Shown here: positions 1-9,481 of the stretch, in pieces | Numbering within the stretch: the stretch's first letter is position 1 | How the letters are laid out: each line of letters begins with the position of its first letter | Source: Nioella nitratireducens | Lineage (GTDB): Bacteria; Pseudomonadota; Alphaproteobacteria; Rhodobacterales; Rhodobacteraceae | Reading direction: 5' to 3' | NCBI RefSeq assembly: GCF_001879715.1 | Contig: NZ_MNBW01000026.1 | Location: 1-35,745 of the forward strand | DNA: 35,745 nt | The notes under the pieces: generated by a model | Databases searched by the model: none | Told to the model about the DNA's origin: nothing | The model's input: only the letters and a program-made list of their open reading frames with translations | Position numbers and translations under genes: made by a program

Positions 1-109
1 CCGTATGGACGCATCTCTACAATTGGCACCGTCCGCACTCGGCGCTAAAGTCAAAACCACCAATCAGCCGATTAGGACTGGATCGGAACAACCTGTTGAC
101 GTTCCACAT

Positions 110-994
110 CTAGCGCATCGCGGCTCGCACAATGGATGACCGAGGCACGCCCACGACCACTTGTCCGCTTTGCGAGTCGAACGGGACGTTGCCGATCTTC
201 ACGCAATAGGGCCGCGATGCCTCGGCGCTGCGATCCGTCAGGAACGCCACGCGCTCGATCTCCAGCCCCGGCGTGACAATCACGTCCGTGACGGTGCCCA
301 ACATCACCCCGTCATTCGAAACGACCCGCAGCCCGTTATACGCGGTGCTGTTGCCCGGCAGGCTGCACCCGCCACCGCCGCCACCGGCCACCGGTGTGCG
401 CGGCGTGGACGGTTGGCGCGGATCGCAGGCGTTGCCGACGCACAGCGGCGGGCGGCATTCCGGCGTGTTGCACGGCACCGGCGGCTGCGGCGGTTGTGGC
501 GGGGTCGGGGCGCAGCCCGGCCCCGTGCAACTGGCCGTCGGGCCGCCGTTCAGAAGATCGCCGGTGGTCTGCAACAACCCGTCCGTTGCCGTCCCCGAAG
601 CTGGCAGGATCGAGTCGAGCAAGGCCCCGGCGCTGTCGCCGATATCATCGTTGCCATCGCGGTTCGGCCCGTTGAAGGTTTCTCCGGCTTCCGCAACGGT
701 ATTGCCGACATCCTCCAGGACCGACCCCTGCCCCGCATCGGCCACGGTGCCGCCGACCCCGCCCGAGTCCGAGAACGAGTCGCTCGCCGGGCTGGCCACC
801 CCATCGACCGTATCGACAAGCCCGCCCACGGTATCACCGAGTGTGCCCCCAAGCCCCCCAAGATCCCCGAGACCCTGTGCCGACATCGGCATCGCCGAGG
901 CCAACACGATCGCAATCGTGCAGACCCCAAGGCGTGTTGCATCCCGGACCCGCGCGCGACGGTCGGCTGATTTAGAAAATGACAGGCCTGACAT
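110..994 (-). CDS. Secreted Gly/Pro-rich protein with PRC-barrel-like C-terminus
   Basis: This 294-residue protein starts with a basic N-terminus and a hydrophobic stretch ending in an Ala-rich cleavage-like site (about residues 20-40), so it is probably exported. The mature part is low-complexity: Gly/Leu/Asp/Val repeats (GDLGGLGG, GDTVGGLVDTVDG), then a Pro- and Cys-rich segment with several CxxxxC-like spacings (residues ~155-195). The last ~75 residues form a compact domain (LRVVSNDGVMLGTVTDV...) resembling a PRC-barrel fold, a beta-rich domain often found in bacterial envelope proteins. The ATG start has a good AGGAAGG ribosome site 7 bases upstream. It stands alone with no operon partner. 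The PRC assignment is by eye and tentative; the cellular role is unknown. Confidence 0.7.
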   Translation of the reverse strand: MSGLSFSKSADRRARVRDATRLGVCTIAIVLASAMPMSAQGLGDLGGLGGTLGDTVGGLVDTVDGVASPASDSFSDSGGVGGTVADAGQGSVLEDVGNTVAEAGETFNGPNRDGNDDIGDSAGALLDSILPASGTATDGLLQTTGDLLNGGPTASCTGPGCAPTPPQPPQPPVPCNTPECRPPLCVGNACDPRQPSTPRTPVAGGGGGGCSLPGNSTAYNGLRVVSNDGVMLGTVTDVIVTPGLEIERVAFLTDRSAEASRPYCVKIGNVPFDSQSGQVVVGVPRSSIVRAAMR

Positions 995-1295
995 CCTATT
1001 TCCTTCCTAACAGTATGATTTTGTTGAGACAGACAGCCCGAAAACACGGTCGGACCGGCCCCTTCTCCGCCGAGGTCAGGATCGGAGAGGGGGCGCCACA
1101 GGTCTATCCGACCATGGTCTGGTATCTGGCAGGGGTCTGGCCGCGCCCATCCGACCTTCGGGGGGGATCAGGGGGCAATCCTGCCGCAACAGGGGGCATT
1201 TATCCGAAAACGGAAACGACTCACGGCGATCCGGAAAACAGCGCAGCCGGTGTACGGGGGGTGTACGCCCGGTGTATAGGCGGCAACGGGGGTTT
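995..1295. other. Intergenic region, no gene seen
   Basis: About 300 bases lie between the promoter side of the secreted PRC-like protein and the 3' end of the GntR regulator gene. The short open frames here have no ribosome sites or recognisable products. The stretch is G-rich and contains three head-to-tail copies of an 11-base unit, listed separately. The leftmost part should hold the promoter of the exported protein on the minus strand, but I see no convincing -35/-10 pair. Confidence 0.5.
1249..1281. repeat. Three 11-bp direct repeats (GGTGTA core)
   Basis: Three adjacent 11-base units begin GGTGTACGGGG, GGTGTACGCCC and GGTGTATAGGC. The exact 11-base period is close to one helical turn, which would put three copies of a short protein-binding core on the same DNA face. 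They lie just downstream of the GntR/FCD regulator's stop codon, on the promoter side of the divergent exported-protein gene. A regulatory role is only a guess. Confidence 0.4.
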
Positions 1296-1952
1296 TCAGC
1301 CCGCCAGCAGCCGCAACCCATGGGTGACGTCGGCCCGCACAGCCAATCGCAACCCCGGCTCATCCCCGGCCTTGAGCGCGGCCAGAATCAGCTTGTGATG
1401 GCGCGGAGATTCGGTCGTGCGACGCAATTTTCCGTATAAGGCACGCATAGTTGGCCCCATTTGCAACCAGACCGTCTCGGCCAGCGCCAACATCGCCGGG
1501 GCCTGCGCCCGCAGGTAGAGCGTGCGGTGAAATTCAAGGTTCGACCGGATGTATCCAACGGCATCGCGCTTGACCACCGCCTCGGAAATCACCTGGTTGA
1601 TCGTCTCCATCCGCTCAATCAAAGCCGGATGCGCCCGCGGCAACGCCCGCGCCGACAACTCTGGTTCCAGAAGGGCCCGAATGGCCGCCAATTCCTCGAT
1701 CCGATCGTTGGAAAGCTCCGGCGTCGCGACCCGGCCCGACGACGACAGCGAGAGGGCCCCCTCGCTGACCAGCCGCCGCACAGCCTCGCGCGCGGGGGTC
1801 ATGGAAACCCCGAATTCCTTGGCGATTCCGCGCAATGTCAGCGCCTCACCGGGCAGCATCTGGCCATGCATGATCCGGGTGCGGATCGTGCGATAGATCC
1901 GGTCATGGGCAGCGGCGGTGGCCGCCTCGGCGGGGCGGGGCGTCAAGAGCAT
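1296..1952 (-). CDS. GntR-family transcriptional regulator, FCD (FadR-type) subfamily
   Basis: The N-terminal ~70 residues form the GntR winged helix-turn-helix: IYRTIRTRIMHGQMLPGEALT, then LRGIAKEFGVSMTPAREAVRRL and a GALSL wing. The C-terminal ~140 residues match the all-helical FCD ligand-binding domain, with NLEFHRTLYLRA and a late HHKLILAALKAGD segment supplying the usual metal/ligand histidines. Such proteins usually repress genes for uptake or breakdown of organic acids, amino acids or sugars. The ligand cannot be told from this sequence and no obvious target operon adjoins it. I prefer the ATG giving MLLTPRPAEAA (218 aa) over a TTG six codons upstream; neither has a strong ribosome site. 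It follows the peptidase gene by 26 bases and may be cotranscribed with it. Confidence 0.88.
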   Translation of the reverse strand: MLLTPRPAEAATAAAHDRIYRTIRTRIMHGQMLPGEALTLRGIAKEFGVSMTPAREAVRRLVSEGALSLSSSGRVATPELSNDRIEELAAIRALLEPELSARALPRAHPALIERMETINQVISEAVVKRDAVGYIRSNLEFHRTLYLRAQAPAMLALAETVWLQMGPTMRALYGKLRRTTESPRHHKLILAALKAGDEPGLRLAVRADVTHGLRLLAG

Positions 1953-1978
1953 GGGATTACCCGACCACAAGCCACGGG

Positions 1979-2677
1979 TCAGGGCAAGCGGTCAAAACGC
2001 CAGGCCAACAGCTCCGGCCCATTCTGACGCAACCAGTCGCGCGGCGCCTCGTAGCCGGGATGCAGCCGCTGGCAAATGGACCAGAAGGCCCGCGAATGGT
2101 TCATCTCGACAAGGTGGGCGACCTCATGCGCGGCGACATAATCCAGCACCACAGGCGGGGCCATGACGAGGCGCCAAGAAAACATGAGATCCCCACGCGA
2201 GGTGCAGCTGCCCCACCGGGATGTCGTGTCGCGCAGGGTCAGCCGCCCATACGGGCGCCCAAGCGCCCCGGCATGATGGGCCACCCGCGCCGCCAGGCGC
2301 TCGCGTGCCATCTGCTTGATGAGCGCCAGCATCTTGGGCCCTTCCTGCCCCGCGGGCACCTCGATCCGGCCTTGCACCAACCGCGCTGACCGACCCGCCC
2401 CCGCAACGATGGGCCGCAACTGGCCTTCAAGCGGAATTTCGCCGCCGATCCGGGGGCCCTGCGGTCCGGGGCTGGCGTCCAGATGTTTGCGGACCCAGCC
2501 CGCGCGAGCATCCAGAAACGCGATCGCCTCGGATTCGGGGGCAAAGGCAGGCAAAGACAACGTGACCTTCCCGCTGGCCCGTGACACCCGCAACGTGAAT
2601 CGCCGCGCACGAGAGGATCGGCGCAGCGCAACTTTGACCGGCGGATCGCCCTTGAGGATATGGATTTGCTCGCCCAT
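1979..2677 (-). CDS. YgjP-like (DUF45) zinc metallopeptidase
   Basis: This 232-residue protein carries the DUF45/YgjP zinc site HEVAH (His184, Glu185, His188) followed by NHSRAFW, the family's usual downstream motif. The preceding TTSRWGSC segment is also a family hallmark. The N-terminal half (VKVALRRSSRARRFTLRVSRASGKVTLSLP) matches the start of these SprT/M48-related proteins. The cellular substrate of the family is not well established. A GTG at 2749 would add 24 residues with a GAGGAA upstream, but those residues do not resemble the family, so I chose the ATG (MGEQIHIL). The gene runs divergently from the FYDLN-protein gene and leads into the GntR regulator. Confidence 0.85.
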   Translation of the reverse strand: MGEQIHILKGDPPVKVALRRSSRARRFTLRVSRASGKVTLSLPAFAPESEAIAFLDARAGWVRKHLDASPGPQGPRIGGEIPLEGQLRPIVAGAGRSARLVQGRIEVPAGQEGPKMLALIKQMARERLAARVAHHAGALGRPYGRLTLRDTTSRWGSCTSRGDLMFSWRLVMAPPVVLDYVAAHEVAHLVEMNHSRAFWSICQRLHPGYEAPRDWLRQNGPELLAWRFDRLP

Positions 2678-2790
2678 GCGCGTGAAGCCGCCGCCCCCAA
2701 TAGAAATAGACCCGATCAGGGGCTTTACAGCCCCACCGCATTGTGGCACGTCACCGCAATTCCTCGATAGCGATGATTGAAGGGGGTGTC

Positions 2791-3129
2791 ATGCCCAAAG
2801 AAGAATGGGGCGTCAAACGTGTCTGCCCGACAACCGGCAAGCGCTTCTACGACCTCGGTAAAAATCCGGTGGTAAGCCCGTATACGGGTGAGACCGTCGA
2901 AATAGATACCGGCAAGGCATCACGGTCACTGGTCGCGGACAAGGCGGACAAGGCCAAGACCGCCAAACCCGAGAAAGAAGAGGGTCTGGTCGACGACGCC
3001 GATCAGCTTCTGGACGATGACGAATCCGATATCGATCTGGATGACGATCTGCTGGATGATGACGACGAAGACGGCGACGTGCCGCTCGACGACATCGCCG
3101 ATGTCGCGTCGGACGACGACGACAGCTGA
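2791..3129 (+). CDS. FYDLN acid domain-containing protein (TIGR02300 type)
   Basis: A 112-residue protein beginning MPKEEWGVKRVCPTTGKRFYDL, the signature of the TIGR02300/FYDLN family of Alphaproteobacteria. The C-terminal half is strongly acidic (LLDDDESDIDLDDDLLDDDDEDG), also typical. The N-terminal block with its single Cys resembles half of a zinc ribbon, but function is unknown. The start is set by AGGGGG five bases upstream of ATG; the open frame extends 16 codons further up without family similarity. A clear terminator follows. In many alphaproteobacterial genomes this gene sits, as here, just upstream of a tRNA-Ala. Confidence 0.9.
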   Translation: MPKEEWGVKRVCPTTGKRFYDLGKNPVVSPYTGETVEIDTGKASRSLVADKADKAKTAKPEKEEGLVDDADQLLDDDESDIDLDDDLLDDDDEDGDVPLDDIADVASDDDDS

Positions 3130-3157
3130 TCGCACCGGACAACGGTCTGCGCGAAGG

Positions 3158-3183
3158 ACGGGCATCTATGGTGCCCGTTTTTT
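3158..3183 (+). terminator. Rho-independent terminator after the FYDLN gene
   Basis: A seven-base-pair stem ACGGGCA / TGCCCGT with a seven-base loop is followed directly by a run of T. It lies 28 bases after the FYDLN stop codon and separates that gene from tRNA-Ala. Confidence 0.85.
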
Positions 3184-3322
3184 CGTGTTTGACGGACGAA
3201 AACGCCCCGCCCGTCAGCCCCGTCCGCACGGTGGATTTTTCGCGGGCCGCCATGCGTTTTCCCCTTGAACATCCCTGCTCCGTTTCATAAACCGCCTGCA
3301 CCGTCGCAATGGCGACACGGAT

Positions 3323-3398
<76 letters not shown>

Positions 3399-3503
3399 AA
3401 TCCTTTGTCCAAATTTCCCGACCGACCTGACCTGTGTCCGTATGGCGGCTGACCGCCTGGCGTTCCTGTTGGGGTTTTCCAATCTCGTCCCCTTGATGCC
3501 ATC

Positions 3504-3519
3504 ATTCCACCTTTGGAAT
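3504..3519. promoter_or_regulatory. Palindrome upstream of the rfb operon
   Basis: ATTCCA-N4-TGGAAT is a perfect six-base inverted repeat, about 85 bases upstream of the rfbC start, in the ~200-base gap after tRNA-Ala. This gap should hold the promoter of the rhamnose operon, so the palindrome is a candidate operator. There is no other evidence for it. Confidence 0.3.
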
Positions 3520-3603
3520 CTGCCACATTGCGGATGACAGGCAGAGCATGGAACATGGCCCAAGATCGCGATGGCCGTGACCAATGGAATGAGAGGAGCA
3601 ATC

Positions 3604-4170
3604 GTGCAAATCGAAGAGACCCCGCTTTCCGGCGTAAAAATCCTGACCCCGCGCCGGTTCGGCGATTCCCGCGGGTTTTTCTGTGAAAGCTGGAACAGAC
3701 GGACATTGGCCGAGCACGGGCTCGACTACGATTTCGTGCAGGACAATCACTCCCTGTCCGCGGCGGTCGGGACCGTTCGTGGCCTTCATTTTCAGGCGCC
3801 GCCGCATGCGCAGGACAAGCTGGTGCGTTGCGGGCGGGGGCGGCTGTTTGACGTGGCTGTCGACATCCGAAAGGGCAGCCCGACCTATGGCCGGTGGTTC
3901 GGGAGTGAGCTGAGCTTCGAGAATGGCAAGCAGTTGTTAATCCCGGCAGGCTTCCTGCACGGGTTCGTGACCCGCGAGCCGGACACAGAGATCATCTACA
4001 AATGCACTGATTATTACGCGCCTGAATGCGATGGCGCGGTGCGGTTCGATGACCCGGATATCGGGATCGACTGGGATATGGGCGAGGTCGAGGCAATTCT
4101 GTCGGACAAGGATGCCGCCGCGCCATACCTCAAGGATTTCGATAGTCCCTTTGTTTGGGAGGGCGTGTAG
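3604..4170 (+). CDS. rfbC: dTDP-4-dehydrorhamnose 3,5-epimerase
   Basis: RmlC/RfbC performs the double epimerisation of dTDP-4-dehydro-6-deoxy-glucose to the L-rhamno form, the third step of dTDP-L-rhamnose synthesis in the cytoplasm. The 188-residue cupin matches the family: [11 protein letters not shown] near the start, VRGLHFQ with the catalytic His62, [14 protein letters not shown], then [10 protein letters not shown] chose the GTG start at 3604 because GAGAGGAG stands five bases upstream and the product then begins [14 protein letters not shown], the usual N-terminus and length; an upstream ATG would add 11 unrelated residues. It is first in a four-gene operon and its stop overlaps the rfbB start by one base. 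Confidence 0.96.
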   Translation: MQIEETPLSGVKILTPRRFGDSRGFFCESWNRRTLAEHGLDYDFVQDNHSLSAAVGTVRGLHFQAPPHAQDKLVRCGRGRLFDVAVDIRKGSPTYGRWFGSELSFENGKQLLIPAGFLHGFVTREPDTEIIYKCTDYYAPECDGAVRFDDPDIGIDWDMGEVEAILSDKDAAAPYLKDFDSPFVWEGV

Positions 4171-5219
4171 TGAGGCTGCTTGTAACCGGCGGGGCCGGGT
4201 TTATCGGATCGGCCGTGGTGCGGCTTGCCGTGTTGCGCGGTCATGAGGTCGTGAACCTCGATGCGCTGACCTATGCCGCCTGTCTCGACAATGTTGCCCC
4301 CGTGGCAGACAATCCGGCCTATGCCTTTGAGCAGGCCGATATCCGCGACCGGGCCGCGCTGGACCGGGTCTTCGCAACCCACCGGCCTGATGCGGTGATG
4401 CATCTGGCGGCGGAATCCCATGTTGACCGATCCATCGACGGGCCAGGCGACTTCATCGAGACCAATATCACCGGCACGTTCAACATGCTGGAGGCCGCGC
4501 GAAAATACTGGGTCGAAGTTGGCAAGCCCGAGGGCTTTCGCTTCCACCATATCTCGACCGACGAGGTCTATGGCTCGCTGCCGAACGATCCTTCGGTGCA
4601 GTTCACCGAGGACACACCGTATGACCCGCGCAGCCCCTATTCTGCGTCCAAAGCGTCGTCCGACCATCTGGTCCGCGCGTGGCACGAGACTTATGGCTTG
4701 CCGGTGGTGCTGACCAACTGCTCGAACAATTACGGGCCGTATCATTTCCCGGAAAAACTGATCCCGGTGATCATTCTGAATGCGCTCGCGGGCAAGCCGC
4801 TGCCGATCTATGGCGACGGCTCGAACATCCGCGACTGGCTTTTTGTCGAAGATCATGCCGACGCGCTGCTGCTGGTGGTGGAAAAAGGCGCGCTCGGCCG
4901 ATCGTACAATATCGGCGGCGAGAATGAACGGACCAATCTGGAACTGGTGAAAACGCTTTGCGCTATCCTCGATGAGCTGCGGCCCAAGGCGGGCGGTTCT
5001 TACGCCGACCAGATCACCTTCGTCACCGACCGCCCCGGCCATGACGCGCGCTACGCCATTGACCCGACCCGCATACGAGACGAACTCGGCTGGCGTCCGT
5101 CGGTGGCGGTGGAAGAGGGGCTGCGCAAGACCGTGGAATGGTATCTGGCCAATGAAGCCTGGTGGCGGGCGTTGCAGGACCGTCACGGGGTCGGGGAACG
5201 GCTCGGGGTGACAGCATGA
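4170..5219 (+). CDS. rfbB: dTDP-glucose 4,6-dehydratase
   Basis: RmlB/RfbB converts dTDP-glucose to dTDP-4-dehydro-6-deoxyglucose using bound NAD+. This short-chain dehydrogenase has the Rossmann motif TGGAGFIGS (residues 6-14), [15 protein letters not shown], the HISTDEVYG active-site segment and YSASK (Tyr157, Lys161). The [18 protein letters not shown] block is characteristic of this enzyme rather than other epimerases. It is 349 residues long. The GTG start overlaps the rfbC stop as TAGTG, with GGGAGGG just upstream. The gene ends in an ATGA overlap with rfbD, so the two are translationally coupled. Substrate specificity rests on motifs and operon context, both strong. Confidence 0.97.
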   Translation: MRLLVTGGAGFIGSAVVRLAVLRGHEVVNLDALTYAACLDNVAPVADNPAYAFEQADIRDRAALDRVFATHRPDAVMHLAAESHVDRSIDGPGDFIETNITGTFNMLEAARKYWVEVGKPEGFRFHHISTDEVYGSLPNDPSVQFTEDTPYDPRSPYSASKASSDHLVRAWHETYGLPVVLTNCSNNYGPYHFPEKLIPVIILNALAGKPLPIYGDGSNIRDWLFVEDHADALLLVVEKGALGRSYNIGGENERTNLELVKTLCAILDELRPKAGGSYADQITFVTDRPGHDARYAIDPTRIRDELGWRPSVAVEEGLRKTVEWYLANEAWWRALQDRHGVGERLGVTA

Positions 5220-6070
5220 CCGTTCTTGTCTTCGGCAAAACCGGCCAGGTGGCCATAGAAGTGCAGGCCCGCGCGGATGTTCTGGCACTCGGGCGTGATC
5301 AGGCGGACTTGTCAGATCCCGCGGCCTGTGCCGCCGTGATCCGCGACTCCCGGCCCGAGGCGGTGATCAACGCCGCCGCTTACACCGCTGTCGATCAGGC
5401 GGAGAGTGAAGAGGATCTCGCCGCAACGGTGAACGGTGCCGCGCCGACGGCCATGGCGCAAGCCTGTGCAGAGCTTGGCATCCCCTTCGTTCATATCTCC
5501 ACTGACTATGTTTTTGACGGCTCGGGGCAGGCACCTTGGCCCGTCGATGCCCGGACCGGCCCGCTCGGCGCCTATGGCCGGACCAAACTGGCGGGCGAGG
5601 AGGGCGTGCGCGCGGCGAGTGGCGCCCATGCCATCCTGCGCACGTCGTGGGTTGTGTCGGCCCATGGCAAGAACTTCGTGAAGACCATGCTGCGTCTGGG
5701 GGGCGAGCGTGACAAGCTCGCCATCGTCGCCGATCAGGTCGGCGGCCCGACGGCAGCGGGGGACATTGCCGAGGCGTGCCTCGGCATCGCCGCGCAACTC
5801 AAGGACGATCCGTCCAAATCCGGCACCTACCAGTTCTCAGGCGCGCCTGATGTGTCCTGGGCCGATTTCGCCCGCGAGATATTTGCGCAAGCGGGTCTGG
5901 CCTGCATCGTCAAGGACATCCCCACCAGCGGCTTTCCAACCCCTGCCAAACGCCCGGCGAATTCCCGCATGGATTGCCGCACGACAGAGACCACCTTTGG
6001 CATCGCGCGCCCGGATTGGCGGCGCAGCCTTTCCTGTATTTTGAAAGATATTGAGGACCAGACCCCATGA
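5216..6070 (+). CDS. rfbD: dTDP-4-dehydrorhamnose reductase
   Basis: RmlD/RfbD makes the last reduction to dTDP-L-rhamnose with NAD(P)H. The 284-residue protein opens [13 protein letters not shown] (nucleotide binding), then has [23 protein letters not shown] and YGRTKLAGE (Tyr120, Lys124), all diagnostic of the family. The C-terminus contains RPANSRMDC, the usual RP.NS substrate-binding element. The ATG overlaps the rfbB stop (ATGA), and its own stop overlaps the rfbA start in the same way. An in-frame start 18 codons upstream lies inside rfbB and is not credible. Confidence 0.97.
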   Translation: MTVLVFGKTGQVAIEVQARADVLALGRDQADLSDPAACAAVIRDSRPEAVINAAAYTAVDQAESEEDLAATVNGAAPTAMAQACAELGIPFVHISTDYVFDGSGQAPWPVDARTGPLGAYGRTKLAGEEGVRAASGAHAILRTSWVVSAHGKNFVKTMLRLGGERDKLAIVADQVGGPTAAGDIAEACLGIAAQLKDDPSKSGTYQFSGAPDVSWADFAREIFAQAGLACIVKDIPTSGFPTPAKRPANSRMDCRTTETTFGIARPDWRRSLSCILKDIEDQTP

Positions 6071-6936
6071 CCAAGCGCAAAGGCATTATCCTTGCAGGCG
6101 GCTCCGGCACACGTCTTTACCCCATCACTTTGGGTGTCTCCAAGCAGCTCTTGCCGATCTATGACAAACCAATGATCTACTACCCGCTGTCGGTCCTGAT
6201 GCTGGCGGGCATCCGCGAGATCGCAATGATCACCACGCCGCAGGACCAGGAGCAGTTCCAGCGGACCCTTGGCGACGGCAGCCAGTGGGGGATCGAGCTG
6301 ACCTATATCGTGCAAGCGTCGCCCGATGGCCTCGCGCAGGCCTATATCCTGGCGGAGGAGTTCCTGAACGGTGCGCCTTCGGCGATGGTTCTGGGCGACA
6401 ATATCTTCTTCGGGCACGGGTTGCCCGAGATCATGGCAGAGGCTGACCGCCAGACCGGCGGTGGCACGGTCTTCGGCTATCACGTCGCCGACCCTGAGAG
6501 GTATGGCGTCGTTGCCTTCGACGGGGCTGGCGAAGTGACCTCGATTGTCGAAAAGCCCGAGGTCCCGCCCTCGAACTACGCTGTCACGGGGCTCTACTTC
6601 CTCGACGGTACCGCACCCGAACGCGCCAAAGCTGTTCAGCCCTCAGCGCGGGGTGAGCTGGAAATTACCACCTTGCTGGAAAGCTACCTGCATGACGGCA
6701 GCCTCACCGTCAAACGCATGGGCCGCGGCTACGCCTGGCTGGATACCGGCACCCATGGCAGCCTGCTCGACGCGGGCAACTTCGTGCGGACGCTGGAGCA
6801 ACGCCAAGGGATGCAGACCGGCTGCCTCGACGAAATCGCCTTCGACAAGGGCTGGATATCGCGGGAGTCCCTCGCCGAGCGCGCTAAAAAATTCCGCAAG
6901 AACAGCTATGGAAAGTATCTGGCAAGCTTGCTTTGA
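6067..6936 (+). CDS. rfbA: Glucose-1-phosphate thymidylyltransferase
   Basis: RmlA/RfbA joins glucose-1-phosphate and dTTP to give dTDP-glucose, the entry step and usually the feedback-controlled step of rhamnose supply. Motifs: [11 protein letters not shown] (residues 11-21), [32 protein letters not shown] (metal-binding Asp), [17 protein letters not shown] and [10 protein letters not shown]. The 289-residue length is standard. It is the last gene of the rfbCBDA operon (ATGA overlap with rfbD). No clear terminator follows, and the glycosyltransferase 69 bases downstream may be cotranscribed. Confidence 0.97.
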   Translation: MTKRKGIILAGGSGTRLYPITLGVSKQLLPIYDKPMIYYPLSVLMLAGIREIAMITTPQDQEQFQRTLGDGSQWGIELTYIVQASPDGLAQAYILAEEFLNGAPSAMVLGDNIFFGHGLPEIMAEADRQTGGGTVFGYHVADPERYGVVAFDGAGEVTSIVEKPEVPPSNYAVTGLYFLDGTAPERAKAVQPSARGELEITTLLESYLHDGSLTVKRMGRGYAWLDTGTHGSLLDAGNFVRTLEQRQGMQTGCLDEIAFDKGWISRESLAERAKKFRKNSYGKYLASLL

Positions 6937-7005
6937 GGAAAGTCTTGCGTGGCACGCCCGGTGCGCTAGCGTATCGGTCCCGTTCAGTCGTATGACAGCG
7001 CCCGC

Positions 7006-8253
7006 ATGAAACTCCTATTCATACACCAGAATTACCCCGGCCAATATCGGCAACTTGTCGAATGGCTCGCCGCGCAGGGCGAGCACGAGATCGTTTTCCT
7101 GACGCAACGCAAGGGGGTCACCTCGCCGCCCGGCGTCGAGGTCTTGCAATACCAAGCCCATCGCAAGGCGGCGCAGGACGCCTATGCGCTGTCGCGCTAT
7201 TGGGAGGATTGCACTGGCAACGGATATGGTGCGGCGCAAGCCTGTCAGGCGTTGCAAACGCGAGGGTTCAATCCCGACGTGATCATCGGCCATGTCGGCT
7301 GGGGCGAGTTGACCTTTACCAAGATGGTCTGGCCCGATACGCCGGTGCTGGGCTATTTCGAATATTACTTTCTGGCCAAGGGCGGCTCGGTCGGCTTTGA
7401 CCCGGAATTTCCCGCCAGCCCCGACAGCCCGTTCATCATGCATGCCCGCAACGCGGTGAACTACATCAACCTTGAAACGGTCGACCTGGGGCAATCCCCG
7501 ACCCTTTGGCAGCGCGATACATACCCCGAGAGCTTTCACTCCAAGATCTATACCTGTCACGACGGCATCCGCACCGACCGGCTGCGCCCGGACCCGACGG
7601 CGTCGGTCTATCTCGACCGGTTAAAACGACAGGTTTCGCGAGAGGATGAGGTCTTTACCTACATGGCGCGCAACATGGAACCGACACGCGGTTTTCACGT
7701 GTTCATGCGCGCCCTGCCCCGTATCCTTGAGGCGCGCCCGAACGCTCGGGCCTTGATCATTGGTGGAAACGAAACCTCCTACGGCAAGGAGAGCGCGGCA
7801 CAGGGCGGCTACAGGGCCGAGATGGAGCGCGAGTTGGGCAACCGGGTGGATTGGTCCCGCGTGCATTTTCTCGGCAGGGTGCCCTATGCCGACTACCAAC
7901 GGGTCATGCAGCTTTCCCGCTGTCACATCTACCTGACGGTGCCCTTCGTGCTGTCATGGTCGCTACTGGAAACCATGTCGATGGGCGGCACCATCGTTGC
8001 CTCGGACGTCGCGCCCGTGCGCGAGGCCATCACCCACGGCGAAACCGGCCTGTTGGTGAGTTTTCCGCATCCCGAGGCGCTGGCGGACCAAGTGGTCGAG
8101 GTGCTGCGCGCGCCTGCGGAGTTTGCTCATCTGGGGTCGGCCGCGCGCGCCCATGTGGTCAAACACTACGATTTCCTGACGCATTGCCTGCCAGAGCATA
8201 TCCGCCGCATCAACGGTCTGGCACCAACTGCCAGACCAATCACGTTTCCCTGA
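7006..8253 (+). CDS. Glycosyltransferase family 4 (group 1)
   Basis: A 415-residue retaining GT-B glycosyltransferase. The N-terminal Rossmann half begins KLLFIHQNYPGQYRQLVEWLA, a start seen in a recognised GT4 subgroup. The C-terminal half has EVFTYMARNMEPTRGFHVFMRALP, VHFLGRVPYADYQRVMQLS, then VPFVLSWSLLETMSMG with the E-x7-E-like nucleotide-sugar site and GLLVSFPHPEALADQV. It would act on the cytoplasmic face, adding a sugar to a lipid-linked oligosaccharide. Its place directly after rfbCBDA makes dTDP-rhamnose a possible donor, but that is inference. It converges on the export-lipoprotein gene with only 10 bases between stops. Confidence 0.9.
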   Translation: MKLLFIHQNYPGQYRQLVEWLAAQGEHEIVFLTQRKGVTSPPGVEVLQYQAHRKAAQDAYALSRYWEDCTGNGYGAAQACQALQTRGFNPDVIIGHVGWGELTFTKMVWPDTPVLGYFEYYFLAKGGSVGFDPEFPASPDSPFIMHARNAVNYINLETVDLGQSPTLWQRDTYPESFHSKIYTCHDGIRTDRLRPDPTASVYLDRLKRQVSREDEVFTYMARNMEPTRGFHVFMRALPRILEARPNARALIIGGNETSYGKESAAQGGYRAEMERELGNRVDWSRVHFLGRVPYADYQRVMQLSRCHIYLTVPFVLSWSLLETMSMGGTIVASDVAPVREAITHGETGLLVSFPHPEALADQVVEVLRAPAEFAHLGSAARAHVVKHYDFLTHCLPEHIRRINGLAPTARPITFP

Positions 8254-8263
8254 AAGCAAGCCC

Positions 8264-9379
8264 TCAGTTCGTTGCGTTGGACACCGCGTTGGCCAATCCG
8301 AAGGCGCTGCCGAACAGGCTGAAGACCGTCTGGACCGAGCTGACCGGGCTTTCGGTTGCAAGCACGAGGTCGCCGGACTGGATCCGGAAATGACGCGCAG
8401 AGAACAGACCGTCGGACGTGGTCAGATCGAGTGTGAAGACAACCCGTTCCTGACGCGGCCCGCGTTCACCTGCACGCAACGCGCTGTCCGGGTATTCGCG
8501 CAGGATCAGAATGCCTTCCGGGTCGGCGCGTGACGCTGACACGCCGCCAATGATCGAGATCGCATCAAGCGCGCTGACAACGTCCTGGGTAAAGGGATGC
8601 TGGGCTTGGGTGCCTGCGGCGCCAAGCGACAGGAAATACCGATCATCTTCTTCGACAATGACACGGTCGCCGCCCTGAAGACGGGTATCGAGCTGCGGTT
8701 CGGAGTAGAGACGATTGATGGAGGTGCCGAACAGATGCCCACCCCGCATGAGGCGAATCTGGGGATTGGCCAATGTCGGGGGCACACCACCAGCCTCGGA
8801 GATCAGGCTGAGGATGGAATAGGACTGGTCCGGCAGCGGGTAGGTGCCCGGACGGGCAACGCCGCCCACCAGATCGACCGAGTTGAACCGGCCAGCCACA
8901 ATGGCCAGTTGCACCTGTGCCGAAGGCACGATGGCTTCAAGCGAGGATTGCAGGCTCTCGCGGGCAACGCTGGGGGTCATCCCGGATACCCGCGTGTCGC
9001 CAATATAGGGCATGAAGATCGTGCCATTGCCCGACACGACCATTTCCGTCAGATCCACGGTCCGAACACCGGGCGAGGTCAGCAGAGAGTTGTCGTTGCT
9101 GTCCCAGATACGGATGGAAACGGTATCGCCCGGACGAATGATCTGAGAGCGCGATCCACCGCTGGCGGTAATCCACTGAAGGTCGGCTTCGCCACCCACG
9201 GGCCATTCGGCAAGAGTCGGAAGAAAGTCGCGGGTTACAGGATAGACGGCAAAATCCGCACCCGCGTCATCACCGGACCCGATGATTTCCCGCTCAACCC
9301 CTGCACCGCGCGGCAGAGAGCAGGCAGCAATCAGACAACACAGACCCAAGAGACTGGCTACGCGAATGAAAAGTTTCAT
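8264..9379 (-). CDS. Polysaccharide export outer-membrane lipoprotein (Wza/OPX family)
   Basis: The signal peptide ends in a lipobox (CCLIAAC, Cys20), so the protein should be lipidated. A Poly_export domain follows (SQIIRPGDTVSIRIWDSNDN... GTIFMPYIGDTRVSG), then two SLBB-like segments (VDLVGGVARPGTYPL and DAISIIGGVSASRADPEG). OPX proteins form the periplasm-to-surface channel for capsule or exopolysaccharide. At 371 residues it is about the usual length. The C-terminal ~25 residues (SLFGSAFGLANAVSN) could be the outer-membrane-spanning amphipathic helix, as in Wza. It diverges from the epimerase gene at 9482. Its natural partners are the ABC exporter genes at 14.3-17.4 kb. Confidence 0.93.
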   Translation of the reverse strand: MKLFIRVASLLGLCCLIAACSLPRGAGVEREIIGSGDDAGADFAVYPVTRDFLPTLAEWPVGGEADLQWITASGGSRSQIIRPGDTVSIRIWDSNDNSLLTSPGVRTVDLTEMVVSGNGTIFMPYIGDTRVSGMTPSVARESLQSSLEAIVPSAQVQLAIVAGRFNSVDLVGGVARPGTYPLPDQSYSILSLISEAGGVPPTLANPQIRLMRGGHLFGTSINRLYSEPQLDTRLQGGDRVIVEEDDRYFLSLGAAGTQAQHPFTQDVVSALDAISIIGGVSASRADPEGILILREYPDSALRAGERGPRQERVVFTLDLTTSDGLFSARHFRIQSGDLVLATESPVSSVQTVFSLFGSAFGLANAVSNATN

Positions 9380-9481
9380 GCATGTTCCCGAAATTCAGAA
9401 AAACTGGTCTATACCACCTGTTCGGGCAAAATACGGGTCACCGGCTTGGGGTCAACGGTTACAATCGAGAAAGGCCATTTA

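Noticed and set aside
1141-1200. G-runs (up to seven G) as possible phase-variable tract
   Set aside because: They lie in non-coding sequence with no gene start whose frame or promoter spacing they would obviously control.
4014-5288. 424-codon open frame on the minus strand
   Set aside because: It is entirely antisense to rfbB/rfbC, has Arg/His/Gly-rich composition typical of GC-rich shadow frames, and no recognisable motif.
8597-9481. Upstream extension of the 9482 epimerase frame (295 codons)
   Set aside because: It is antisense to the Wza-like lipoprotein gene. The Rossmann N-terminus begins at the ATG at 9482.
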